Below, piece after piece: positions 1 through 5,853 of a stretch of DNA of 6,230 nucleotides. Positions within the stretch are counted from its first letter, which is position 1, and each line of letters begins with the position of its first letter. The notes under the pieces were generated by a model, which searched no databases, was not told where the DNA came from, and saw nothing but the letters and a program-made list of their open reading frames with translations. The translations under genes and the position numbers were made by a program. The stretch is from Clostridiales bacterium (GTDB lineage Bacteria > Bacillota > Clostridia > Peptostreptococcales > Anaerovoracaceae), in the NCBI GenBank assembly GCA_012511395.1, contig JAAZGD010000126.1:1-6230 (forward strand), given 5' to 3'.

Positions 1-2
1 AC

Positions 3-380
3 CCCGGCTTTAAGACGCTATACAGGCTTTTCAGCAAAAAGACCAATAGGTGTCTGGCAGACTTAATAGTTCTTGATGAGGAAAGAGCACCGGACGGAAC
101 TCCCTTTGAAATATTTGACCCTAAGGCCCCATGGAAAAGGCAACTCTTAACAGACTACTATGCTAAAAACTTAAGGGTGAAAGTCTTTGAAGGAGGAAAG
201 AGAGTTTACGATTCTCCTTCTGTAGATGAAATCAGAGATTACTGTAAAGAGCAGGTGGCAGCCCTATGGGATGAAATGCTTCGTCTTGAAAGACCACAGC
301 TTTATTATGTGGACCTTTCTCAGAAGCTTTATGACTTGAAGCAAAACCTTCTTGCAAGCTTTATTGAAGGGCAGGGCTGA
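3..380 (+). CDS. pncB: Nicotinate phosphoribosyltransferase, C-terminal part (5' end outside window)
   Basis: The reading frame is open from the window edge to TGA at 378-380, giving about 125 C-terminal residues of an enzyme usually about 480 residues long. The protein converts nicotinate and PRPP to nicotinate mononucleotide, the Preiss-Handler entry to NAD, in the cytoplasm. Recognition rests on the characteristic clostridial/bacillar NAPRTase tail: it starts PGFKTLYRLF, continues with IFDPKAPWKRQLL, then VYDSPSVDEIRDYCKEQ and ALWDEMLRLERPQLYYVDLS, and ends in a helix after the YVDLSQKLYDLK stretch. The catalytic core lies upstream and cannot be inspected. A GTG at 177 lies inside this frame and is not a real start, because family-like sequence continues upstream of it. 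The MFS gene begins 2 bases after the stop, so the two are probably cotranscribed. Confidence 0.9.
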   Translation, partial: PGFKTLYRLFSKKTNRCLADLIVLDEERAPDGTPFEIFDPKAPWKRQLLTDYYAKNLRVKVFEGGKRVYDSPSVDEIRDYCKEQVAALWDEMLRLERPQLYYVDLSQKLYDLKQNLLASFIEGQG

Positions 381-382
381 TA

Positions 383-1774
383 TTGACCAGGAAGCAAATA
401 GCAGTTCTTTACATGGCAATGGCCACAAGCTTTGCCACAACCTTTATGGGAAGCTCCCTTAATCTTTCTGTCCCCTCCATAGGAAAAGAAATGATGGTTC
501 CTGCCAGTCAGCTGGGCTTTGTGGTTACAGGCTATATTCTTGTAATGGCTGCTTTTGCTGTACCCTTTGGAAGGATGGGCGATCAGACGGGAAGGAAAAA
601 GCTTCTGGTGGCAGGTCTGATGCTTTTTGCAATAACCTCACTTTTCTCCGCATTTTCCGATGACTTTCCTCATTTAATTCTTTTAAGGGCAATCCAGGGA
701 ATAAGTGCAGCAATGATTTTCAGCTCCAACATGCCCATACTTTTAAGCAACTTTCCTTTTTCTATGAGAGGAAGAGTTCTGGGTTTAAGTACTGCGGCCA
801 CCTATGCAGGCCTTTCCTTAGGTCCCGTATTAGGCGGTATTATGAACCACTATCTGGGCTGGAGATCGATTTTTATCGCCACCTTCATCTTCACACTTCC
901 CGCCCTTATTGTGGCCATGTCCGCTTTGCCTAAGGACGATGTGGAAAACTTCAGAGAAAACAAAAACCTGTTTGATATACCGGGGAATGTGCTTTATGTA
1001 ATGACCATACTCTCATTGATTTACGGGTTTACAGTGGTTAAAGATAATTCCTTCGCAGGTTTCCTTATTCTGCTGGGGGTCCTCTCCTTCTTTGCTTTTG
1101 TAACCACAGAGAAGAAAGCAGATAACCCTCTTATTAAAGTTACTCTCTTTACTCAAAACAGAACCTTCGCTTTTTCAAATATAGCAGCAATGCTGAACTA
1201 TGGCGCTACCTTTGCCATAGGCTATCTTTTATCCATTTATCTTCAAGTGATTATGGGATACTCCTCCCAGGCAGCAGGGCTCATAATGATTGCGCAGCCT
1301 ATAATAATGATGGTCCTTTCACCCATATCAGGAAGAATGTCCGATAAGGTATCTGCCTGCAGGCTGGCCTCTATAGGTATGGCTTTTTGTGCTCTGGGTC
1401 TTGTATTTTTTGTCTTCATCGATGAAAATACTCATTTAGCCTTTATCATCGCTGGGCTTGTGGTTACAGGAATAGGCTTCGGATTCTTCTCTTCACCAAA
1501 TACCAATGCTGTAATGTCCAGCGTAGGAGCAGAAGAGCACGGTGTTGCATCCTCTGTCCTCACCACCATGAGATCTGTAGGTCATGCTTCAGGGATGGCT
1601 ATGGTAACTGTGATAATGGCCACATATATGGGAAAACAGGCTCTGACGGAAGTCCCTCAAAGCCTGCTGGTTTTCGTTATACAGAGAATATTTCTTATCT
1701 GTATCATCGTATGTGTATTGGGTATCTTTTTCTCCTTAGGCAGAATCAAAGATAAAAGCAATCCAAAGTGCTGA
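383..1774 (+). CDS. MFS transporter, DHA2 (EmrB/QacA-type) 14-segment drug/proton antiporter-like
   Basis: This 463-residue polytopic membrane protein has about 14 hydrophobic segments, as in the DHA2 branch of the major facilitator superfamily, which mostly exports drugs or organic compounds using the proton gradient. Visible family motifs are motif A at residues 63-73 (GRMGDQTGRKK), a motif-B-like RAIQG at 102-106, and the antiporter motif C around 143-152 (GLSLGPVLGG). A second, degenerate motif A lies near 317-322 (GRMSDK). The chosen start is TTG at 383, 2 bases after the pncB stop, with an AGGG ribosome site about 6-7 bases upstream inside the end of pncB. An ATG at 413 (residue 11) has no good ribosome site and would cut into the first membrane helix. 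Substrate is unknown; cotranscription with pncB could hint at a pyridine compound, but the family assignment points to efflux. No terminator is visible after it, and it converges on fba. Confidence 0.88.
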   Translation: MTRKQIAVLYMAMATSFATTFMGSSLNLSVPSIGKEMMVPASQLGFVVTGYILVMAAFAVPFGRMGDQTGRKKLLVAGLMLFAITSLFSAFSDDFPHLILLRAIQGISAAMIFSSNMPILLSNFPFSMRGRVLGLSTAATYAGLSLGPVLGGIMNHYLGWRSIFIATFIFTLPALIVAMSALPKDDVENFRENKNLFDIPGNVLYVMTILSLIYGFTVVKDNSFAGFLILLGVLSFFAFVTTEKKADNPLIKVTLFTQNRTFAFSNIAAMLNYGATFAIGYLLSIYLQVIMGYSSQAAGLIMIAQPIIMMVLSPISGRMSDKVSACRLASIGMAFCALGLVFFVFIDENTHLAFIIAGLVVTGIGFGFFSSPNTNAVMSSVGAEEHGVASSVLTTMRSVGHASGMAMVTVIMATYMGKQALTEVPQSLLVFVIQRIFLICIIVCVLGIFFSLGRIKDKSNPKC

Positions 1775-1777
1775 GGC

Positions 1778-2707
1778 TTACCTTTTTCCCGATGCATTAA
1801 GAACATTTCTAATCTTATGGGAAACCATGGCCTGAATGGCATCCCTTGCAGGGCCCAGATATTTTCTTGGGTCGAAGTCTTCAGGATGATCAGTTAAATG
1901 TTTTCTGATTTCCGCAGTCATGGCAAGGCGTAAATCTGTATCTATATTTACTTTGCACACGCCGTGCTTTACAGCTTCTCTTATCATTTCTTCAGGCACA
2001 CCCTTTGCTCCCGGAATATCTCCACCGTACCTGTTACACAGTGAAACAAACTCGGGAAGAACTGTGGATGCCCCATGAAGGACTAATGGTGTATCAGGGA
2101 TCAGCTTGTTAATAATCTTTAGCCTTTCAAAATCCAAATATGGATCTCCTTTAAATTTATAGGCTCCATGGCTTGTGCCAATGGCTATGGCAAGAGAATC
2201 TACTGCTGTTAATTTAACAAATTCTGCAGCCTCATCAGGGTCCGTAAAGGACGCTGATCTTTTATCTACACTAACATTGTCTTCAATTCCTGCTAATCGG
2301 CCCAGTTCCGCTTCAACTGAAACACCGTGGGCATGAGCATATTCTACAACCTCTTTAGTCAAAGCAACGTTTTCTTTAAAAGGGTACTTGCTTCCGTCAA
2401 CCATAACTGAGGTAAACCCGTCATCTACACATTTTTTGCAGATTTCAAAATCTTCACCGTGGTCAAGGTGAAGTACAATATCGAGTCCTGTGTCCAGGAT
2501 TGCCGCTTCCACCAGCTTCACAAGATAAGCAGGTCTTGCATATTTTCTGGCACCTGCAGAAACTTGCAGGATTAAGGGCGCGTTTTCCTCCTTTGCCGCA
2601 TCTACAATTCCTTGAATAATCTCCATGTTGTTAACATTGAAAGCACCTACTGCGTAATCCTCCTTTAAAGCCTTTTGAAACATTTTATCCGGTGTTACAA
2701 GAGCCAT
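1778..2707 (-). CDS. fba: Class II (zinc-dependent) fructose-bisphosphate aldolase
   Basis: A cytoplasmic glycolytic/gluconeogenic enzyme, it interconverts fructose 1,6-bisphosphate with dihydroxyacetone phosphate and glyceraldehyde 3-phosphate. At 309 residues it is full length for the class IIB group. Visible active-site elements are GAFNVNN at 21-27, HLDHGE at 80-85 (Asp82 as catalytic acid/base and His83 as Zn ligand), VEAELG at 131-136, and the Zn ligands His180 (IGTSHG) and His211 (LVLHGAS). The phosphate-binding NIDTD lies at 254-258. The ATG is preceded by a perfect AAAGGAGG (2714-2721 on the plus strand) with 6 bases between, so the start is secure. It lies downstream of the MltG-like gene on the same strand, separated by a terminator-like hairpin. 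Its own promoter is not obvious. The 3' end is 3 bases from the convergent MFS gene. Tagatose-bisphosphate aldolase is a related alternative, but the general fba assignment is favoured. Confidence 0.95.
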   Translation of the reverse strand: MALVTPDKMFQKALKEDYAVGAFNVNNMEIIQGIVDAAKEENAPLILQVSAGARKYARPAYLVKLVEAAILDTGLDIVLHLDHGEDFEICKKCVDDGFTSVMVDGSKYPFKENVALTKEVVEYAHAHGVSVEAELGRLAGIEDNVSVDKRSASFTDPDEAAEFVKLTAVDSLAIAIGTSHGAYKFKGDPYLDFERLKIINKLIPDTPLVLHGASTVLPEFVSLCNRYGGDIPGAKGVPEEMIREAVKHGVCKVNIDTDLRLAMTAEIRKHLTDHPEDFDPRKYLGPARDAIQAMVSHKIRNVLNASGKR

Positions 2708-2713
2708 GACAAA

Positions 2714-2721
2714 CCTCCTTT
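2714..2721 (-). promoter_or_regulatory. Strong Shine-Dalgarno of fba
   Basis: The minus strand reads AAAGGAGG, ending 6 bases before the fba ATG. The match to the anti-SD is near perfect, consistent with a highly translated glycolytic gene, and it fixes the fba start. Confidence 0.85.
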
Positions 2722-2738
2722 GGTTAAATTTGTGTAAT

Positions 2739-2764
2739 AAAAAAAAGTCTCTATAAAAGAGACT
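2739..2764 (-). terminator. Rho-independent terminator after the MltG-like gene
   Basis: On the minus strand AGTCTCT (2764-2758) pairs perfectly with AGAGACT (2752-2746) around a 5-base loop and is followed at once by a run of seven T (2745-2739). The stem is only 7 bp with 3 GC pairs, so termination may be partial. The stem begins inside the TAG stop codon (2763-2765) of the upstream gene and lies before the fba ribosome site. It therefore either separates the two transcripts or tunes read-through into fba. Confidence 0.75.
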
Positions 2765-3194
2765 AAAGTCCCGGTTTAATGATTATATCTATTACCTCTG
2801 AGGGCGAGGCAGTGGAAGGAATTATAAAGTTCCCCGTTTTTACTTGAGTTGACAGGCCCATATCCTCAATTAAGCTTACAAAATCAGAAACCGTGGGGAA
2901 AAGTCCCACCGATACCATGTATCCTCCTATGGTTTGTAAAGAGTCCCCGGGGTTGATATAAACGGCATACATGACAGCATCATCGGGAGGTTCCTGATCT
3001 TCTCCGGGATTAACCTCCACTTTATCGGGGTCCCCGTACAGAAGACCTTGTTCCTGAGCATTGGCTATAAGTATTTTGGGATAGTCCGACAAGGCTTCCA
3101 CTCTGTTCCATATAAGAAGTCCCGCAAGGACTAAAATCACAAGAACTATGACCAGATCATTTTTATTATAGATAATATCTTTCAGTTTGTTCAT
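2763..3194 (-). CDS. Small membrane-anchored protein with MltG/YceG-like extracellular domain
   Basis: A 143-residue protein with a short positively charged N-terminus (MNKLKDIIYNK), one membrane helix at about 14-29 and an exported remainder. An acidic, proline-containing linker at about 55-72 (DPDKVEVNPGEDQEPPDD) leads to a C-terminal part, about 74-139, with the pattern of the LysM-like subdomain of endolytic transglycosylase MltG. That pattern is VYINPGDSLQTI, then GLFPTVSDFVSLI, then KTGNFIIPSTASPSEVIDII. The catalytic MltG domain that would follow is absent, so wall-glycan binding or a regulatory role is inferred and no enzymatic activity is expected. The frame extends 16 residues further upstream to 3242, but the start here is ATG at 3194 because GGAGG (3201-3205) sits 6 bases before it and the longer form would put a polar leader before the anchor. 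It has its own promoter and terminator, so it may be monocistronic. Confidence 0.7.
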   Translation of the reverse strand: MNKLKDIIYNKNDLVIVLVILVLAGLLIWNRVEALSDYPKILIANAQEQGLLYGDPDKVEVNPGEDQEPPDDAVMYAVYINPGDSLQTIGGYMVSVGLFPTVSDFVSLIEDMGLSTQVKTGNFIIPSTASPSEVIDIIIKPGL

Positions 3195-3200
3195 TTTCTT

Positions 3201-3205
3201 CCTCC
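3201..3205 (-). promoter_or_regulatory. Shine-Dalgarno that sets the start of the MltG-like gene
   Basis: GGAGG on the minus strand, 6 bases before ATG at 3194. It supports the 143-residue form over the longer 159-residue open frame, whose ATG at 3242 lies at or upstream of the predicted promoter. Confidence 0.8.
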
Positions 3206-3213
3206 ACAAATTA

Positions 3214-3242
3214 AATATATCACAACTGAAATTCAGATTCAA
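3214..3242 (-). promoter_or_regulatory. Sigma-A-type promoter for the MltG-like gene
   Basis: On the minus strand, -35 TTGAAT (3242-3237), a 17-base spacer and -10 TATATT (3219-3214). Transcription would begin near 3207, just ahead of the GGAGG ribosome site, giving a very short leader. The spacer contains the palindrome CTGAAATTCAG (3226-3236). This is a sequence match only, with no experimental support. Confidence 0.6.
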
Positions 3243-3270
3243 TGTAACTTGATTGTAATAGTAATGTGAT

Positions 3271-3299
3271 TTGTTAAAAAAGGTGGTGTGATATATAAT
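3271..3299 (+). promoter_or_regulatory. Sigma-A-type promoter for the rluA-like/sip/smpB operon
   Basis: -35 TTGTTA (3271-3276, 4 of 6 to consensus), an exact 17-base spacer, and a perfect -10 TATAAT (3294-3299). The expected start of transcription is about 3305-3307, within three bases of the ATG at 3308. The mRNA would thus be leaderless or almost so. An AAAGGTGG at 3279-3286 looks like a ribosome site but lies between the promoter boxes, too far from the ATG to serve it. Confidence 0.7.
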
Positions 3300-3307
3300 A
3301 TCAAGGT

Positions 3308-4285
3308 ATGGAAACTATCATTATAAATAAAAATGAAGAAAACCAGAGATTGGATCGCTTTCTGAAGAAGTATTTAAGAAATGCCCCCCTGTCTCATGTT
3401 TATAAAATCATAAGAAAAGATGTGAAGGTAAACGGGAAGAGAGTCAAGGAAGACTATGTTTTGATGGCTTTGGACCGGGTGGACCTTTACATAAAGGAGG
3501 AGGACCTTGCTCAAGTAAAGAGCAGGAAGGACATAAGGGAAACTAAAACAGGCGTTTCTATAGCCTATGAAGATGAAAACATCCTAATAGCAATCAAACC
3601 TAAAGGGCTTTTGACTCACGGAACGGCTTTGGAAAAGAAAGAGACTTTGGCAAACAGCGTAATTAACTACCTGATTCAAAAGGAAGAGTATGTGCCAAGA
3701 ATTGAGAAAACCTTTTCGCCCGCACCTGCAAACAGGCTTGATAGAAACACAACAGGCCTTGTAATGTTTGGGAAAAACGCAGAGGCTTTAAGAGAATTAA
3801 ACCGCCTGCTAAAGGAGCGAGGTAAAATCAGAAGAATTTACCTTACCGTAGTTAAGGGGGAGATGAAAGAGGAGAGAACCCTCACAGGCTATTTTTCGAA
3901 TGATGAGAGAAGAAATGTCGTTTCAGTCTCTAAAAGGGATGGAGCAAATAGAGAAGAAGCCATTTTAAAGGTAACGCCTTTAGCATGTAACAAAGGCTTT
4001 TCCCTTGTGGAGGCTGAGCTTGTTTCAGGCAGGACACACCAGATCAGAGCTCAGCTTTCCAAAGAAGGCTTCCCTGTGATAGGAGATATTAAGTACGGAG
4101 ACCTAAAGGTAAACAGAGATATGAAAAACACTTTTAGCCTTCAGGACCAGCTTCTTCACAGCAGAAGGCTGGAGTTCCAAGGAATAGAAGGAAGTCTTTC
4201 ATATTTAAACGGCAACGCTGTTTTAGCGCCGTTGCCTATGGAATTTCAGGAAATTAAAGAGAAACTTTTTAAGGATAAGGTATGA
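3308..4285 (+). CDS. RluA-family RNA pseudouridine synthase with S4 domain
   Basis: A 325-residue enzyme expected to isomerise uridine to pseudouridine in structured RNA, probably 23S rRNA; the exact target site cannot be read from sequence. An S4 RNA-binding domain occupies about 12-60 (QRLDRFLKKYL, then IIRKDVKVNGKRV). The catalytic domain carries ANRLDRNTTGL at 141-151, with Asp145 as the catalytic aspartate of the RLD motif. The conserved tyrosine is in IYLTVVKG (177-184), and the family motif GRTHQIRAQL lies at 241-250, followed by GDIKYG at 259-264. The ATG at 3308 matches the usual family N-terminus (IIINKNEENQRLD) and there is no upstream in-frame start, yet no properly spaced ribosome site is present. 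It is first in an operon: its TGA overlaps the ATG of the next gene (ATGA). Confidence 0.92.
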   Translation: METIIINKNEENQRLDRFLKKYLRNAPLSHVYKIIRKDVKVNGKRVKEDYVLMALDRVDLYIKEEDLAQVKSRKDIRETKTGVSIAYEDENILIAIKPKGLLTHGTALEKKETLANSVINYLIQKEEYVPRIEKTFSPAPANRLDRNTTGLVMFGKNAEALRELNRLLKERGKIRRIYLTVVKGEMKEERTLTGYFSNDERRNVVSVSKRDGANREEAILKVTPLACNKGFSLVEAELVSGRTHQIRAQLSKEGFPVIGDIKYGDLKVNRDMKNTFSLQDQLLHSRRLEFQGIEGSLSYLNGNAVLAPLPMEFQEIKEKLFKDKV

Positions 4286-4806
4286 AGAAGCAGACAGCAA
4301 ACTACAAAGACAGATACAGGCCCTATTTAATAGCCATGGCTTTAGCTTTTGTACTCACCATGATTGTGGCACCTGAGATGATGGAAGGGAAAGGGATGGA
4401 ACCTTCTGTAAAGGACAAAAGCGTGGTGGTGATGACTAAGCAGTCCTACTCTGAAAAGAGAGGCCACCCGGAATTAAATGACGTGGTAGTGGTTGAAAAG
4501 TTCGCCACAAAAGCCTTCAGAGATGACCTTGGAGCAAAAAACGATAATATCATTGCAAGGGTTAAGGGACTTCCCGGAGATACTATTATGGATGAGAAAC
4601 TTTTGGGCGATTATCCGGGACCTGTAAAATTAGAAGGAGGTCAGGTGTGGCTTCTATTAGATAACATCCCCAAAACAACCACAGAACAGGAGTTTCATGA
4701 ACTATACTTAGACTCAAGAGTTTTAGGACCAATAGAACTTAAGGACATCAGAGGAAAGGCCATATTTATAGCCTGGCCACTTTCAGAAATCGGAGGAATC
4801 AAATAG
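4282..4806 (+). CDS. Catalytically inactive signal peptidase I paralogue (SpsA-like)
   Basis: A 174-residue membrane protein with one N-terminal helix at about 14-31, homologous to type I signal peptidases and to its downstream neighbour. The shared C-terminus shows this clearly: DIRGKAIFIAWPLSEIGG here against NIAGKVVFRVYPFNEFGR there. The catalytic residues are missing. The Ser-Met-x-Pro box reads G38-M-E-P, so the nucleophile is Gly. The Lys-Arg of box D reads ARVKGLPGD (92-100), so the general-base Lys is Ala92. The GDNR box is degenerate, with only DN at 127-128 and DSR at 144-146 surviving. The frame is intact and lacks stops, so it is a pseudo-enzyme and not a pseudogene. S. aureus SpsA, an inactive homologue directly before SpsB, is the known parallel. 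The start overlaps the preceding TGA by 4 bases; AAGGA (4271-4275) is its ribosome site. Any regulatory or chaperone role is inference. Confidence 0.85.
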   Translation: MKKQTANYKDRYRPYLIAMALAFVLTMIVAPEMMEGKGMEPSVKDKSVVVMTKQSYSEKRGHPELNDVVVVEKFATKAFRDDLGAKNDNIIARVKGLPGDTIMDEKLLGDYPGPVKLEGGQVWLLLDNIPKTTTEQEFHELYLDSRVLGPIELKDIRGKAIFIAWPLSEIGGIK

Positions 4807-5328
4807 ATGAAAGGCTTTATTAAAGACTTTGTGATAGCGTTAATACTGGCAATACTAATAATTCAGTTCATAAAGCCTACTATAATCAAAGAAAGCTCCA
4901 TGCTCCCCACACTTCAGGAAAATAATTATGTCCTTCTTTCAAAGCAGGCATATACCTTTTTCGGAGATTTGGAGTATGGAGATATAATAGTGTTCCACAC
5001 GAACTTGGAAACAGCTAACGGAGCAAAAAAGGATTTAGTTAAGAGAGTTCAAGGGCTTCCGGGAGATGTGATCACCGTGAAGGACGGTATATTTATTAGA
5101 AACGGTGAGGTCATAATAGAGGACTATCTTATGGAAAGCTATACTACAGGTTACGTAGAAGACTATGAGGTGCCGGAAGGCATGATCTTCGTTATGGGAG
5201 ATAACAGAAGAGTAAGCCTTGATTCAAGAAATGAAGAGGTGGGGCCTGTACCTATTAAGAACATTGCAGGTAAAGTAGTCTTTAGGGTATACCCCTTCAA
5301 TGAGTTTGGGAGAATGGATAAGAAGTAA
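4807..5328 (+). CDS. lepB: Signal peptidase I (gram-positive SipS/SpsB type)
   Basis: A membrane serine protease that removes signal peptides from exported preproteins on the outer face of the cytoplasmic membrane. It has 173 residues, typical of gram-positive enzymes, with a single N-terminal helix at about 6-23. All conserved boxes are present: ESSMLPTL at 29-36 with nucleophile Ser31; GDIIVF at 58-63; VKRVQGLPGD at 78-87 with catalytic Lys79; and GDNRRVSLDSR at 131-141. The ATG at 4807 directly follows the TAG of the inactive paralogue. GGAGGA (4792-4797) inside the upstream gene is its ribosome site, 9 bases before the start. Its stop overlaps the smpB start by one base (TAATG). Tandem duplication followed by decay of the upstream copy is the likely origin of the pair. 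Confidence 0.95.
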   Translation: MKGFIKDFVIALILAILIIQFIKPTIIKESSMLPTLQENNYVLLSKQAYTFFGDLEYGDIIVFHTNLETANGAKKDLVKRVQGLPGDVITVKDGIFIRNGEVIIEDYLMESYTTGYVEDYEVPEGMIFVMGDNRRVSLDSRNEEVGPVPIKNIAGKVVFRVYPFNEFGRMDKK

Positions 5329-5798
5329 TGGGGAAGTTCAAAACCATTGCCACTAATAAAAAGGCAAGGCATGAATACTTCATAGAGGATACCTACGAAG
5401 CAGGGATTGTGCTTACGGGAACGGAGATTAAATCCATAAGGCTTGGTAAGGTGAATATAAAGGAAAGCTTTGCCAAAATTGAACAAGGAGAAGTTATACT
5501 TTACGGTATGCACATAAGCCCTTATGAGCAGGGAAACAGATACAATGTGGATCCAACAAGGGAGAGAAAGCTTCTTTTAAACAGACAGGAAATAAGAAAG
5601 CTTATAGGCTTAACCAAGGAGAAGGGCTTAACGTTGGTACCTCTCTCACTTTATATAAATGAAGACGGCAGAGCAAAAATTCAACTGGGAGTGGCAAGAG
5701 GTAAAAAGCTTTACGATAAAAGAGAAGATATTGCAAAGAGGGATGCAGACCGGAAGATGGAACAGGCTCATAAGAAATGGAACAAACAAGGTAATTAG
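5328..5798 (+). CDS. smpB: SsrA-binding protein SmpB
   Basis: Cytoplasmic RNA-binding protein that binds the tRNA-like part of tmRNA and takes it to stalled ribosomes in trans-translation. At 156 residues it has the normal length. Recognisable stretches are NKKARHEYFIEDTYEAGIVL at 10-29, TGTEIKSIR at 30-38, HISPYEQGN at 62-70, and the basic C-terminal tail starting GKKLYDKREDIAKRDADRK (125-143), which enters the mRNA channel in this family. The ATG is formed by the overlap TAATG with the signal peptidase stop. The ribosome site is weak, suggesting translational coupling. Its RNA partner ssrA begins 55 bases downstream on the same strand, the common bacterial arrangement. Confidence 0.96.
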   Translation: MGKFKTIATNKKARHEYFIEDTYEAGIVLTGTEIKSIRLGKVNIKESFAKIEQGEVILYGMHISPYEQGNRYNVDPTRERKLLLNRQEIRKLIGLTKEKGLTLVPLSLYINEDGRAKIQLGVARGKKLYDKREDIAKRDADRKMEQAHKKWNKQGN

Positions 5799-5820
5799 TG
5801 TAAAAATTAGGATTTTGGGG

Positions 5821-5826
5821 TATAAT
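5821..5826 (+). promoter_or_regulatory. -10 box of a probable ssrA promoter
   Basis: A perfect TATAAT lies between smpB and ssrA. The sequence 16-18 bases upstream (around 5798-5804, overlapping the smpB stop) has no good -35 match. Transcription would start near 5832-5834, leaving a leader of about 20 bases to be removed by RNase P in front of 5854. No terminator separates smpB from ssrA, so read-through from the operon could also contribute. Confidence 0.6.
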
Positions 5827-5853
5827 ACATATGTTCTAACCCGAACAACTTAT

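Noticed and set aside
177..380. Separate 67-residue gene starting at GTG 177
   Set aside because: The same frame continues upstream to the window edge with clear NAPRTase sequence, so this is an internal codon.
1679..1704. ATACAGA/TCTGTAT inverted repeat near the MFS 3' end, considered as a terminator for fba or the MFS gene
   Set aside because: It has a 12-base loop, low GC and no T-run on either strand, and it lies well inside coding sequence. No convincing terminator was found at the convergent junction.
3195..3242. 16-residue N-terminal extension of the MltG-like protein
   Set aside because: It covers the predicted promoter -10, spacer and ribosome site. The internal ATG at 3194 has a well-placed GGAGG.
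3279..3286. AAAGGTGG as the ribosome site of the RluA-type gene
   Set aside because: It is over 20 bases from the ATG and lies in the promoter spacer upstream of the predicted transcription start.
5163..5513. 116-residue minus-strand frame over the lepB/smpB junction
   Set aside because: It lies opposite two well-conserved genes, matches no recognisable family and has no ribosome site I could see.
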